Positions 51,355 to 60,619 are shown, counted from the stretch's first letter. The stretch: DNA of 64,000 nucleotides from DATHGT01 sp035317605 (GCA_035317605.1 DATHGT010000364.1:4284-68283); one strand, 5' to 3'. Program-made: numbers and translations. Notes: a model not told the origin generated them from the sequence alone.

Positions 51355-52089
51355 TCAGTACGACTTGACGAGGGGACGCATACGGATCTCCGTCACCTCA
51401 GCCGTGCGCGGTAAACGCAACGCCGCCACCACGATTTCCGCGACGTCGTCGGGCTGGACCAGCAGCGAGGGGGTGTAGGGGCGGCCTTCCTGCCGGAAGA
51501 TCCGTGCCTGCCTCGCCGTCGCCGTCCGCCCGAGATAGACGCTAAGCACTCGCACGCCGTCGGCATTGACCTCGGCCCGAAGCGCATCGGCGATCGCCCT
51601 GAGGGCGTGCTGGGTCGCGGCGTATTGTCCGACCCCGGCCCGGGCTTCGAGCCCCACCGTGGAGTTCACGAACACCACCTGCCCGCGGCAGGCGCGAAGC
51701 AGCGGCAGGACGCCTTGGATGAGCAAGTAGGGTCCCCGCACGTTGGTCCGGTACTGTTGGTCGAGATCGGCGATGGGCGCCTGCTCGTGCGCGTGCATCG
51801 CAAAGGCGCCGGCGCTGAGCACCAGGATGTCGACAGCCCCGACGTCGCAGCCGAGCCGCCCGATGGCCCCGCGGACGGACGCATCGCAGGTCAGATCCGC
51901 GGAGTACGCGAAGACCTTCTCGGTCAGGCCACGCGCCTGACCGGCCAGATCTTCCAGGGCGCTCAGATCCCGGCCGAGCAGGTACAGCTGAGCCCCGGCC
52001 GACGCCAGGCTCAGACTGATGGCTCGCCCGATGTCGCTCGTCGCTCCGACGATGAGGGCAACCTGTTGAGTGAGCGAAACCTGGGTCAC
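51355..52089 (-). CDS. SDR-family oxidoreductase in EPS operon
   Basis: A 244-residue short-chain dehydrogenase with TSDIG in the cofactor loop (VGATSDIG), SAG where NAG is typical, and the catalytic pair Y-x3-H rather than Y-x3-K: the sequence reads GQYAATQHALRAIADAL, so the usual YxxxK lysine is absent, and activity may be changed. The GTG start overlaps the upstream stop as GTGA. It probably modifies a nucleotide sugar keto group or has become a structural relative. Confidence 0.75.
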   Translation of the reverse strand: MTQVSLTQQVALIVGATSDIGRAISLSLASAGAQLYLLGRDLSALEDLAGQARGLTEKVFAYSADLTCDASVRGAIGRLGCDVGAVDILVLSAGAFAMHAHEQAPIADLDQQYRTNVRGPYLLIQGVLPLLRACRGQVVFVNSTVGLEARAGVGQYAATQHALRAIADALRAEVNADGVRVLSVYLGRTATARQARIFRQEGRPYTPSLLVQPDDVAEIVVAALRLPRTAEVTEIRMRPLVKSY

Positions 52090-53396
52090 GGCATCTCCTT
52101 CAGAAGTCCGTGGTCCCGAAGCGCCCTCACCGAGAGGTTCAGCGTCTCGAAGGGAAGCCCGGTGTGCTCGGCGATGTCGAGCACGGTGTGCTGGCCGTCG
52201 GACAGATTGAGCGCCCACAACGTCGCCATCTCGCTCGCCGGAGAGTGAGCGGGACCGCCAACCGTATGGTAGAGGCCGCGCCGGCCGAGCTGGGGCTCGC
52301 ACTTCGGGTTCTGATTGACGTAGGTCCGGTCGTTCTCCAGCACGTGCACGATCTCGAGGCACGCAGTCAATGCGGCCGCGAGCTGCGCGGGGACGACGAA
52401 CTGAAGATCGTCGGCCGACGTGTGGTATTCGGGGTAGCGCCCATGGGGGGTTCGCGAGAGCCGCCCCACCGGCAGATTGAAACCGGGCGAACAGAACTGG
52501 CGCTCGTCGTAGCCGTAGGGCGAGAAGTCGAGGATCTCGTGATCCCCGCGCTGCCGCAGGACGTGCGCGGCCACCCGATCGACGACGGCGTCGCCCCGCC
52601 GGCTCCTCTTGTACGTCAGTCGCCCGGCATCCCCGAGGCCGGTGAGGACGAGGCCGTGGCGGATGCCGGTCACCACGGATTCGTTGCGCGCGAGCCAGGC
52701 GATCGCTCCGATGGTGCCGGGGGCGAACAGGAATCGATAGGAGTACCGGCGCGAGACCTGCCCGAGGTAGCGAGCCAGATACGCGCCCACGACGACTCCC
52801 GACAGGTTGTCGTTGGCCAGCGACGGGTGGCACACGTGGGAAGAAATGAGGACCTCGTCCGTCGACTCCCCCGGCAAGAACGCTTCGCCATAGGCCAGGG
52901 AGCCCGCCTCGAGCGATGCATCGATGCACACGTCGTACTCGCCGGGCTCGAGCGCCTCGAGCTGCCGCTGGCTGAGGCAGAAGCCCCAGGTCTCCGCGTA
53001 GTACGAGGTTCGATAGGGGATCCAATCCGGCCGGTCGGGAATCGTGAACAAGTGGGGCTTCAGCGCCTCGAGGGACATGCGAGCGCGCACGGGAACGCTG
53101 TGACTGACGACGTGCAGGTTCGAGCGCTGGAAATCGACCACGCGCTCGCCGCGGGCGTTCTTGATGTAGGCATCCCGGATGTTCCACTCTCGCGGAACCG
53201 TCCAGTCGAACGCCTCGGTGCCGCTGGGCACCTCGTGCAGAGTCACGGGGGCGAGCCGCTGAAGGCGCCTCAGGGTCTCGCGGACCCCCTCGCCGGTGAT
53301 GCTCCGGCAGATCGGGTAGAGGTCGGCAATCCAGTCCGCGAGCTGTCGACCGAGCGCCCGCTCGTCCAGCCCCGCGCGCAGCTCGTCCAGGGTCAT
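52086..53396 (-). CDS. DUF4910 (M28-peptidase-like) protein with C-terminal winged helix
   Basis: A 436-residue protein of the DUF4910/DUF2172 group often found in nucleotide-sugar and EPS clusters. A central M28-like metallopeptidase fold has ISSHVCHPSLANDNLSG (His and Asp metal ligands) and PEYHTSADDLQFV. The last ~60 residues (DGQHTVLDIAEHTGLPFETLNLSVRALRDHGLL) look like a winged-helix segment. Real substrate is unknown; it may deacylate or hydrolyse a sugar intermediate. Its ATG overlaps the 3,5-epimerase stop (ATGA). Confidence 0.82.
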   Translation of the reverse strand: MTLDELRAGLDERALGRQLADWIADLYPICRSITGEGVRETLRRLQRLAPVTLHEVPSGTEAFDWTVPREWNIRDAYIKNARGERVVDFQRSNLHVVSHSVPVRARMSLEALKPHLFTIPDRPDWIPYRTSYYAETWGFCLSQRQLEALEPGEYDVCIDASLEAGSLAYGEAFLPGESTDEVLISSHVCHPSLANDNLSGVVVGAYLARYLGQVSRRYSYRFLFAPGTIGAIAWLARNESVVTGIRHGLVLTGLGDAGRLTYKRSRRGDAVVDRVAAHVLRQRGDHEILDFSPYGYDERQFCSPGFNLPVGRLSRTPHGRYPEYHTSADDLQFVVPAQLAAALTACLEIVHVLENDRTYVNQNPKCEPQLGRRGLYHTVGGPAHSPASEMATLWALNLSDGQHTVLDIAEHTGLPFETLNLSVRALRDHGLLKEMP

Positions 53397-53941
53397 GGGG
53401 CGCCGACCTCGGCCGGCCGGAAATCGGGATAGCGCTGGTCGCGCTCGATAATCGTGCGCTGGTCCTCGGGCCAGGAGATCCCGAAGAGCGGATCGTCCCA
53501 GCGGATGCCCCGCGCGTGCTCGGGCACCCAGAACTCGGAGATCTGATAGAAGATCTCGGTTTCGTCCTCGAGCGTCTGGAACCCGTGGGCGCAGCCGATC
53601 GGGACGTAGAGCATCTTGCGGTTGTCGGCCGTCAGCACGACTCCGACGTGCCCCAGGAAGGTCGGGGAGTCGGGACGAAGATCGACGATCACGTCGTAGA
53701 GCGCGCCGCGCGTACAGCGGACGATCTTGGTCTCCGCGGCCGGCGGCACCTGATAATGGAGGCCGCGCAGGGTGCCTTTTCGCTTGTTGAAGGACGTGCT
53801 GCACTGAGCGACGCGCGTGTCGAGGCCGTGCGCCTTCAGCTCGCGCTCGCACCACGTCCGGGCAAAGAGTCCGCGGGCGTCCTCCGACGGCTCGGGGTCG
53901 ATGACGAACGCTCCCGGAAGGGCGGTCTCGGTGAAGATCAC
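53393..53941 (-). CDS. rfbC: dTDP-4-dehydrorhamnose 3,5-epimerase-type sugar epimerase
   Basis: A 182-residue cupin epimerase. The signature FNKRKGTLRGLHYQVPPAAETKIVRC with catalytic His, and YVPIGCAHGFQTLEDETEIFYQ, matches RmlC/RfbC. In this setting with a C-methyltransferase and a CTP-dependent sugar transferase, the substrate may be a CDP- or dTDP-4-keto-6-deoxy sugar rather than rhamnose. GTG 53941 overlaps the methyltransferase stop as GTGA. Confidence 0.88.
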   Translation of the reverse strand: MIFTETALPGAFVIDPEPSEDARGLFARTWCERELKAHGLDTRVAQCSTSFNKRKGTLRGLHYQVPPAAETKIVRCTRGALYDVIVDLRPDSPTFLGHVGVVLTADNRKMLYVPIGCAHGFQTLEDETEIFYQISEFWVPEHARGIRWDDPLFGISWPEDQRTIIERDQRYPDFRPAEVGAP

Positions 53942-55167
53942 TGATAGACCTTGACGTCGGGGATCGGGACGAGAAACTGACCACCCCAGCTTCGAATGTC
54001 GGCGACCTGTTCCATGATCTCGTCCTTCACGTTCCAGGGAAGAATGAGCACGTAGTCGGGTCGGGTTTGCCGGAGCATCTCCGGCGCATGGATCGGCAGG
54101 TGGGTGCCCGGCAGGAATTTGCCCTGCTTGTAGGGATTCCGATCCACCGTGTAGTCGAGAAAGTCCCGTCCGATGCCGCAATAGTTCAGGAGCGTGTTGC
54201 CCTTCCCGGGCGCGCCGTAGCCGGCGATCCGCTTGCCCCGGCGCTTGGCGGCGATCAGGAACTCGAGGAGCCGCCGCTTGGTCTCGTGGACCTGCTCGGT
54301 GAAGGTGGCGTAGCGGTCCAGACGGTCGAACCCTCCCGCCTCCTCGCGGGCGCGGAGCTCGTGGACCCGGTGACCAACGGGTTTGCTCCCGTCGTCGACG
54401 TGGCGCGCATAGATGCGCAACGAGCCGCCGTGCGTGGGGAGCTCCTCGACGTCGAAGAGGGTCAGTCCGTGAGCGGCAAAAATGCGCTCGACCGACAGCA
54501 AAGAGAAGTACGAGAAATGCTCGTGATAGATCGTATCGAACTGGTTCTCCTCGATGAGCCGCATCAGGTGCGGGAACTCCACGGTGGCGACGCCGCCCGG
54601 CTTGAGCAGCAGTCGCATGCCGCCCACGAAGTCGTTGAGGTCAGAGACCTGCGCGAGGACGTTCGCGCCGCACAGCAAATCCGCCCGATGGCCGGAAGCG
54701 ACGAGCTGGGCCGCCGCCTGCCGACCGAACATCTCCGTGACGGTCGGCACGCCCTTGGCGATGGCCGCGGCCGCGACGTTCCGCGCGGGCTCGACGCCGA
54801 GCACGGGGATGCCCTTGGCCACGAAGTACTGGAGCAGGTAGCCGTCGTTGCTGCCCAGCTCGACGACCTGGCTGGCCGGGGTGAGGCCCAGGCGCGCCGT
54901 GATCATGTCCACGTAGCCCTTGGCGTGAGCCAGCCAGCTGTCGGAATACGATGAGAAATAGGCGTACTCCCGAAAGATGGCCTCGGGGCTGACATATTCC
55001 TCGACCTGCACGAGAAAGCACGCATGGCAGACGTACACGTGCAGGGGGTAATACGGCTCCATGTGATTGAGCTGCTCGGCCGTCACGTAGCTTTCGCAGA
55101 GCGGCGACACGCCGAGGTCGACCACGGTGTGACGCAGCTCGGTGGAGCAGAAGAGGCAGGCGGCCAT
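53938..55167 (-). CDS. Sugar C-methyltransferase (TylCIII/NovU-like, SAM-dependent)
   Basis: A 409-residue three-part enzyme. The N-terminal zinc domain has CLFC, then CHAC (four cysteines). The central SAM domain starts VVELGSNDGYLLQYF. The C-terminal domain carries KRIAGYGAPGKGNTLLNYCGIG. This architecture adds a methyl group to C-3 or C-5 of 4-keto deoxy sugars. It indicates a branched-chain deoxy sugar in the polymer. Its stop and the 3,5-epimerase start overlap. Confidence 0.9.
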   Translation of the reverse strand: MAACLFCSTELRHTVVDLGVSPLCESYVTAEQLNHMEPYYPLHVYVCHACFLVQVEEYVSPEAIFREYAYFSSYSDSWLAHAKGYVDMITARLGLTPASQVVELGSNDGYLLQYFVAKGIPVLGVEPARNVAAAAIAKGVPTVTEMFGRQAAAQLVASGHRADLLCGANVLAQVSDLNDFVGGMRLLLKPGGVATVEFPHLMRLIEENQFDTIYHEHFSYFSLLSVERIFAAHGLTLFDVEELPTHGGSLRIYARHVDDGSKPVGHRVHELRAREEAGGFDRLDRYATFTEQVHETKRRLLEFLIAAKRRGKRIAGYGAPGKGNTLLNYCGIGRDFLDYTVDRNPYKQGKFLPGTHLPIHAPEMLRQTRPDYVLILPWNVKDEIMEQVADIRSWGGQFLVPIPDVKVYQ

Positions 55168-55168
55168 G

Positions 55169-56197
55169 CTAGGCCACCTTCCAGCGCAGGGTCGCGTCCA
55201 CGCGACCCGAGGTGAGAAGCCCTTTCAGATGGTCAATCCGCTTGAACCGCGGTCCCTCGTAGTCTTCGAGCGCGAGCCCGCCGCTTCGGTACGCGGCGTA
55301 GAGCTCCTCGGCGCCACGGCGGGCATTCCACTGAGGCTTGAACTCGGGCAGCAGACGGTGGATCTTGCCGAAATCCACCCGGTAGCACCGCGGGTCGGGC
55401 CCACCGTCCTCCGCGTAGTCGATGCGCGAGCCGGGGACGACGTCGCGAACGATCTCGGCCAGCTCGCGGATCCGATAGTTCTCCTCGCTCTGGCCGACGT
55501 TGAGGGCCTGATTGTGGACGATCTCGCGGGGGGCGGACAGCGCCGCGAGGAACGCCCGCGCGATGTCTTCGATGTGCACGATGGGACGCCACGGGCTCCC
55601 GTCGCTCTTGACGTGCACCCGGCCCGTGGTGAACGCCCAGGCCACGAGGTTGTTCAGCACGAGATCGAACCGGAGCCGCGGCGACACCCCGTAGGCCGTG
55701 GCGTTGCGCAGGAACGTCGGGCTGAAGTCGTCGTTGGCCAGTCGCGCGGCATCCCCCTCCACGCGGACCTTGGAGATCGCGTACGCGGTGATCGGGCTCA
55801 GCGCGGCGGTCTCGTCCACGAGCTTGTCGCCGGCCGCGCCATAGCTGCTGCACGAAGACGAATAGAGGAAGCGCGACACGCCGGCGTCCCGCGCGAGCTG
55901 GGCCAAATGAACTGACGCGACGTGGTTGATGTCGTACGTGAGCTGCGGGTTCAGGTCTCCCAGCGGATCGTTCGACAGCGCCGCCAGGTGGATGACCGCC
56001 TCGAATCCTTCCAGGTGTGCCCGCGTGATGTCCCGAAGGTCCAGACATAGCTCCGGAACATCCTGAATGCCCGACGTGAACGTCGACTGCCGGAAGAGAT
56101 CACTGTCGAGACCGACGACGTCATGTCCGGCGCCGAGCAGCATCGGCACCATCACGGTCCCGATGTACCCCTTGTGTCCGGTGACTAGGATGCGCAT
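55169..56197 (-). CDS. NAD-dependent nucleotide-sugar epimerase/dehydratase
   Basis: A 342-residue extended SDR. It has the cofactor motif MRILVTGHKGYIG, the Ser-rich catalytic segment YSSSCSSYG, and the catalytic Tyr/Lys pair YAISK. DGSPWRPIVHIEDIARAFLAAL is the typical sugar-epimerase loop. It may epimerize or dehydrate a CDP- or UDP-sugar. It ends 2 bases before the start of the C-methyltransferase. Confidence 0.88.
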   Translation of the reverse strand: MRILVTGHKGYIGTVMVPMLLGAGHDVVGLDSDLFRQSTFTSGIQDVPELCLDLRDITRAHLEGFEAVIHLAALSNDPLGDLNPQLTYDINHVASVHLAQLARDAGVSRFLYSSSCSSYGAAGDKLVDETAALSPITAYAISKVRVEGDAARLANDDFSPTFLRNATAYGVSPRLRFDLVLNNLVAWAFTTGRVHVKSDGSPWRPIVHIEDIARAFLAALSAPREIVHNQALNVGQSEENYRIRELAEIVRDVVPGSRIDYAEDGGPDPRCYRVDFGKIHRLLPEFKPQWNARRGAEELYAAYRSGGLALEDYEGPRFKRIDHLKGLLTSGRVDATLRWKVA

Positions 56198-56228
56198 GAT
56201 CCAAACCCCGCCAAATCCAGAAAAGCGT

Positions 56229-57257
56229 TCACGATCGCACCTGGGCCCGGTCGAGCTCGACGAGTCGTCCGCGCTCGGCCAGCGATTGGGTCGCCGCTTC
56301 GAGGATGCCCACGATCCGAAGCCCGGCCTCGCCGTCGGTGATCACGGGCGCCCGGTCTTCGATGCAACGGATGAAGTGCTGGGCCTCCGTCTTCAGGGCT
56401 TCCGTCATGTCGAGTTGGGGAGCCCACATGTCACCGGTCCGGTAGCTGATGAGGAGCCGGTAGAGGTTCTCCGCGGTGTTCGCGAGCTGGATCCCCTTGT
56501 CGTACACCTTGACCTTCTCGCTCGGCTCCAGATCGTCGTAGACGACCATGCGCCGGCTGCCGCCGATGAGCGTGCGCCGCACCTTGACCGGGGCCAGCCA
56601 GTTGACGTTGATGTGGGCGATCAGGTTCGTCTCGAAGAACAGGGTCAGGTAGGCGATGTTCGCGGGCTGGCCCGGCACATGGCTCATGCCGGTCGCGGCG
56701 ACGGCGTACGGCTTGGGACCGAGGACGTAATCCATGATGGCGAGGTCGTGCACTGCGAGGTCCCAGACCACGTTGACGTCGTGCTGGAACAGTCCCAGGT
56801 TCACGCGTACGGAGTCGTAGTAGTTGATCTGGCCCAACGCGTTGCTGGCGATGAGCTCCTGGATCCGTCGCACCGCCCCGGTGTACACGAAGGTGTGATC
56901 CACCATGAGGACGCAGCGCCGCCGATCCGCCTCGTCGATGAGCCGGAAGGCCTCTTCGGAGGTCGCCGTCATCGGCTTCTCCACGAGCACGTGCTTGCCG
57001 GCCTGCAGGGCCTGCAGGGCGAACTCACCGTGGGTCGAAACCGGGGTCGCGATCACGATGGCGTCGACCGCCGGATCGTCGAGGAGATCCCGGTAATCGC
57101 TCGTGGTTTCGATGGTGGGATAGCGTTTCCGGGCCAGGGCCAGCCGGTCGGATCGCAGGTCGCAGACCTTGACGACACGCGCGTCGGCCACTTCGTTGAA
57201 GTTGCGGACGAGATTCGGACCCCAGTATCCGTAGCCGACCACGCCGACGCCGATCAC
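56229..57257 (-). CDS. Gfo/Idh/MocA-family sugar oxidoreductase
   Basis: A 342-residue NAD(P)-dependent dehydrogenase. It begins VGVVGYGYWGPNLVRNF (Rossmann), contains GKHVLVEKPMTATSEEA with the catalytic Lys in EKP, and has the family C-terminal alpha/beta sheet domain. It probably oxidizes or reduces a hydroxyl of a nucleotide sugar; UDP-N-acetyl sugar 3-dehydrogenases of the WlbA type are similar and pair with an N-acetyltransferase as here. GTG 57257 overlaps the acetyltransferase stop as GTGA. Confidence 0.88.
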   Translation of the reverse strand: MIGVGVVGYGYWGPNLVRNFNEVADARVVKVCDLRSDRLALARKRYPTIETTSDYRDLLDDPAVDAIVIATPVSTHGEFALQALQAGKHVLVEKPMTATSEEAFRLIDEADRRRCVLMVDHTFVYTGAVRRIQELIASNALGQINYYDSVRVNLGLFQHDVNVVWDLAVHDLAIMDYVLGPKPYAVAATGMSHVPGQPANIAYLTLFFETNLIAHINVNWLAPVKVRRTLIGGSRRMVVYDDLEPSEKVKVYDKGIQLANTAENLYRLLISYRTGDMWAPQLDMTEALKTEAQHFIRCIEDRAPVITDGEAGLRIVGILEAATQSLAERGRLVELDRAQVRS

Positions 57258-57739
57258 CCTCGGTCCTCCGTGGCCCGCACATCGGCCATGCAACGCGCCG
57301 GCACGCCGTAGACGAGGCCGAAATCGGGCACGTCGTGGGTGACGACCGCCCCCGCCCCCACCAGCGCGCCCTCGCCGATGGTCCTCCCGCACAGGACCAC
57401 CACGCCCGATCCGATCGAGGCGCCTCGCTTCACCAGCGTGGGCACGACCGTCCAGTCGTCTTCGCTCTGCGGGTGTCCATTGCTGGTCGCTCTCGGATAG
57501 CGATCGTTGGTGAACATGACGCCGTGCCCGATGAACACTTCGTCCTCGATCGTGACGCCCTCGCAGACGAACGTGTGCGACGAGATCTTGCAGCGGTCGC
57601 CGACGGAGGCGCGTTTCTGGATTTCGACGAAGCTCCCGATCTTCGTGTCGTCACCGATCGAACATCCATAGAGATTCACGAGGTCGGGGCGTGGGATCTT
57701 GACTCGCTGCCCGAGCTTAACGTCCGCGCTGATCGGCAT
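57254..57739 (-). CDS. Hexapeptide-repeat N-acetyltransferase (WlbB/WbpD-like)
   Basis: A 161-residue left-handed beta-helix acyltransferase. The hexapeptide rungs are clear: NLYGCSIGDDTKIGSFVEIQ, SVGDRCKISSHTFVCEGVTIEDEVFIGHGVMF, ASIGSGVVVLCGRTIGEGALVGAGAVVTHDV, with the end YGVPA. It is similar to acetyltransferases that act on a 3-amino UDP-sugar after a Gfo/Idh dehydrogenase and DegT aminotransferase. ATG 57739 has GGAGG eight bases upstream. Confidence 0.87.
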   Translation of the reverse strand: MPISADVKLGQRVKIPRPDLVNLYGCSIGDDTKIGSFVEIQKRASVGDRCKISSHTFVCEGVTIEDEVFIGHGVMFTNDRYPRATSNGHPQSEDDWTVVPTLVKRGASIGSGVVVLCGRTIGEGALVGAGAVVTHDVPDFGLVYGVPARCMADVRATEDRG

Positions 57740-57827
57740 AACCTTGCCTCCGCCGGCGCCCGCCGGCTCTGGAGAATCCGAACGATGGAGTGAGGGGGAC
57801 CCAAGGGGCAATGGGACGGCAACGCAT

Positions 57828-58988
57828 TCAGTACGCTCCGCCACCGAACAACACCGCCCGCGGCGTCTGCAGGAGGATCTTGAGGTCGAGCTGCACCGAC
57901 CACATCCGCGCGTACTCGAGATCGAGACGCACCATGTCGTCGAAACAGACCTTGCTTCGGCCCTTCACCTGCCACAGGCCGGTGATGCCGGGCTTGACTT
58001 CCATGAGCCGCCGGCGATGCCAGATGTCGTAGGCCTCGATCTCGTACGGGATCGGGGGCCGCGGACCCACCAGCGACATTTCCCCGCGCAGCACGTTGAG
58101 GAATTGCGGAAGCTCATCCAGGCTGGTTCGCCGGAGAAACCGCCCGACCCTCGTCACTCGTGGATCATCGGTGATCTTGTAGGGAAGGTGCCCGTTCGAG
58201 CCGGCACCGGACGCCTGCGCCGATCCCTCGATGTACCGCGTGACGAACTCGCGGTGGCGCTGAGGATCACTCTCGGCGTGCATGGAGCGGAACTTCAAGA
58301 ACGTGAACGGGACACCATACCGACCGAGCCGCTGTTGGCGAAAGAAGATCGGCCCCGGCGACGTGAGCCTGATGGCGGCGGCGATGACCAGGAAACACGG
58401 GGAAAAGAGCAATAAGGCCATGGCGCTGCCGAAGAGATCGATGCCGCGCTTCACCGCCCGCGAGACCTTTTTCTCCGCGTCGCGCTGAGTGAGATCCGGA
58501 TACATCGTCGGCTCTCCGCGATCGGGCAGTGCGTCGTCGGGAAACCAATGAAACGAGAGGCCCAGATGCTGTCGTTCCTCCGGCGTCAGGACCGACTCCA
58601 GCGCCGCGGACAGCCGTCCCCGGAGAATGGGGAGGGCCAATCGGTCGTCGGCGTCCCCGAGCTCCGTGAAAATCACGCCCAGAATTCCGTTCGCCGCGTA
58701 CCATCCCGCGATGTCGGTCTCCCGGATCCGGGCCAGGACCGCGGTGACCGTCTTGCTCCGGGGTCGCTCGCCGTTTCCGTTCTCGGCCTGAGTTCCGAAA
58801 TCGATCAGCATGAGCAGAAATCGCTTGCCCGAGCGTTCCGCGCGCTTCCGCTCGAGACTCAGCGCCCGCAGAAATAGAGGTTCGGGCAGGAGCTCGCTCG
58901 GCCGAGTCGAAAATCCCTGCCCCGAGAGCACGCGCGGCCCGTCCGGCGAATTCTGCAGCGTGCGCGAAAAGAAAAATTTTCGAGCCAT
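57828..58988 (-). CDS. Priming sugar-phosphate transferase with degenerate GGDEF-like N-terminus
   Basis: A 386-residue polyprenyl-phosphate sugar-1-phosphate transferase that starts repeat-unit assembly. Residues ~180-386 are the catalytic PF02397 domain: KRGIDLFGSAMALLLFSPCFLVIAAAI helix, FFRQQRLGRYGVPFTFLKFRSM, and DELPQFLNVLRGEMSLVGPRPP. Residues ~38-150 instead of the usual membrane helices look like a degenerate GGDEF fold (FLRALSLERKRAERSGKRFLLMLIDFG, AVLARIRETDIAGWYAANGILGVIF), where GGDEF is replaced by AANGI. ATG 58988 lies 5 bases from the NusG-like stop. Confidence 0.85.
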   Translation of the reverse strand: MARKFFFSRTLQNSPDGPRVLSGQGFSTRPSELLPEPLFLRALSLERKRAERSGKRFLLMLIDFGTQAENGNGERPRSKTVTAVLARIRETDIAGWYAANGILGVIFTELGDADDRLALPILRGRLSAALESVLTPEERQHLGLSFHWFPDDALPDRGEPTMYPDLTQRDAEKKVSRAVKRGIDLFGSAMALLLFSPCFLVIAAAIRLTSPGPIFFRQQRLGRYGVPFTFLKFRSMHAESDPQRHREFVTRYIEGSAQASGAGSNGHLPYKITDDPRVTRVGRFLRRTSLDELPQFLNVLRGEMSLVGPRPPIPYEIEAYDIWHRRRLMEVKPGITGLWQVKGRSKVCFDDMVRLDLEYARMWSVQLDLKILLQTPRAVLFGGGAY

Positions 58989-58993
58989 GACCG

Positions 58994-59521
58994 TTACGCC
59001 GCCTCGAGCACGGTGCAATCGAGATGAACGGCCACACTCCGTCGAAGGAGCTCGACGGATACCACCAACAGACCCTTCTTGGGACTGCTCCTGACCACGA
59101 TCCCCTCGACATCGGCCAGCGGGCCGCGCGTCACGCGCACCCGTTGCCCCGCGCAGAGGTAGGGGTGCGGCAGTACGGGAACGCCGCTCGAGCTGATTCG
59201 CTGGATGGCCTCGATTTCCGCGTCGGGGACCACGGCCAGTCGGTCCCAGCGCTCGCCGAGCACGCGGACGAGGCCGCGCGCCTTGCACACCTCGAGATAG
59301 CTCGTCTTGTCGATGGCATGGCGGAGAAACACGTAACCGCTGAACAGAGGCAGGCGGGCGAGACGTCGGACGCCGCCGCGCCGAGACCACGACTGCACCG
59401 TAGGCAGGAACGGGGCAAAGCCGTGGGCGGCGAGCTGATCATGGACCGCCTGCTCGCAATTGCTCCGTGTCCAGAGCACGTGCCAGCGATCCGTCTTCGA
59501 TTCCGCAGCCGCTTCTGCCAA
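58994..59521 (-). CDS. NusG/RfaH-like antiterminator
   Basis: A 175-residue NusG paralogue of the RfaH/UpxY kind. The NGN domain has RWHVLWTRSNCEQAVHDQLAAHGFAPFLP, then LPLFSGYVFLRH, and a C-terminal KOW domain GQRVRVTRGPLADVEGIVVRSSPKKGLLVVSVELL. Dedicated NusG paralogues keep RNA polymerase going through long polysaccharide operons. The operon here is ~34 kb, so the need is clear. TTG 59521 is chosen for AAAGGGGG seven bases upstream; the frame is open to a TTG at 59566. Confidence 0.85.
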   Translation of the reverse strand: MAEAAAESKTDRWHVLWTRSNCEQAVHDQLAAHGFAPFLPTVQSWSRRGGVRRLARLPLFSGYVFLRHAIDKTSYLEVCKARGLVRVLGERWDRLAVVPDAEIEAIQRISSSGVPVLPHPYLCAGQRVRVTRGPLADVEGIVVRSSPKKGLLVVSVELLRRSVAVHLDCTVLEAA

Positions 59522-59641
59522 GGCTTCGCCCCCTTTGATCTCTCCCCGGTTGCCCGGGCCGACCAATCACCGCATTCATATGCTGCGCAGCCCGACATCC
59601 GAGCTACGCCTGCCCGCTCCGCCGCCTGTATCACCCAGGTG

Positions 59642-60619
59642 TCAGCGGAGGGCAGTCCGTCTCCTGCGCTTCTCATTTCGGTTCGTGAAGAAGCCCCAGG
59701 CCGAGCGACGACGCCCCGTCGTGGGCGTCCCGCCGGTCCGGCCATCCGTTCCGTAGGCGGCCGCGTACGCGTCATCGAGTGTCGCGTCGTCGCCGCCGTT
59801 GAAGACGACGCCCAGGACCTTCGACGAATCCAGGACCCGCGCGGCCTCGTCGAACATCTTGATCGGCGTCTTGTGAGCCCTCACCACGAGCAGGAAGCCG
59901 TCCACGTGCTTGCCGATGATCCGGCAATCGGGCAGCGGCACCAGCGGCGGGGTGTCGACGACGACGTAGTCGTATTGCAACCGCGCCTCTTCGAAGAGCT
60001 GTCCGAGCCGCGGCGATTTCAGGAGTTCATACGGTGACGGGGTCAGCGTCCCCGCCGGCAGCACCGACAGATTGAACGGCGGACACGGCCGCACCACGTC
60101 GACGAGGGTCAGGGTGGTGTCGAGGATCGCGTCGGCGAGACCGCGTCGAGCCTCGCCCATCCCCAGGTACTGATGCACGGAGGGACGGCGAAGGTCGGCG
60201 TCGATCAGTACCACCCGCGCGTCCGATGCCTGGGCGAGGGCGCCCGCGAGATTGATGGCGGTCGTCGTCTTCCCGTCCCCGACGGTCGGCGCGGAAACGG
60301 CGAGGATCGACACCTGCTGGACCCGATGCGCCTGCTCGACCATGTAGCGAAGCGTCCGATACTGCTCGGCCTTCGGCGAGATCGGATCCAACAAGCTCAC
60401 CAGATGGGGGTCGATGCCTCCCGCGGGCCTCAGCGCCCGGACCGCGGGGGTCGGCGGCTGAACCGAGGGAAACGAGATGGCCGAGGGGGGCGGGAACGCG
60501 GCCGGCGCGCTGGAAATGCGCTCACTCGCACGCTGAGTCCGGACCGCGGGGAGCGTGGGCTCGCTGAGACCGCGATCACGCCGCGCCTGCTCGAGGGCTT
60601 TGACGACCTTGTCGTTCAT
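59642..60619 (-). CDS. CapB/CpsD-type BY-kinase (ParA-like ATPase)
   Basis: A 325-residue cytoplasmic bacterial tyrosine kinase module. A Pro-rich N-terminus is followed by SPKAEQYRTLRYMV, Walker A SAPTVGDGKTTT (109-120), Walker A' VLIDADLRRP and Walker B VVVDTPPL. The C-terminus has only a few tyrosines (DDAYAAAYGTDG) rather than a long Tyr cluster. It partners with the Wzz-like protein encoded just upstream (ATGA overlap) to control chain length and export. Confidence 0.9.
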   Translation of the reverse strand: MNDKVVKALEQARRDRGLSEPTLPAVRTQRASERISSAPAAFPPPSAISFPSVQPPTPAVRALRPAGGIDPHLVSLLDPISPKAEQYRTLRYMVEQAHRVQQVSILAVSAPTVGDGKTTTAINLAGALAQASDARVVLIDADLRRPSVHQYLGMGEARRGLADAILDTTLTLVDVVRPCPPFNLSVLPAGTLTPSPYELLKSPRLGQLFEEARLQYDYVVVDTPPLVPLPDCRIIGKHVDGFLLVVRAHKTPIKMFDEAARVLDSSKVLGVVFNGGDDATLDDAYAAAYGTDGRTGGTPTTGRRRSAWGFFTNRNEKRRRRTALR

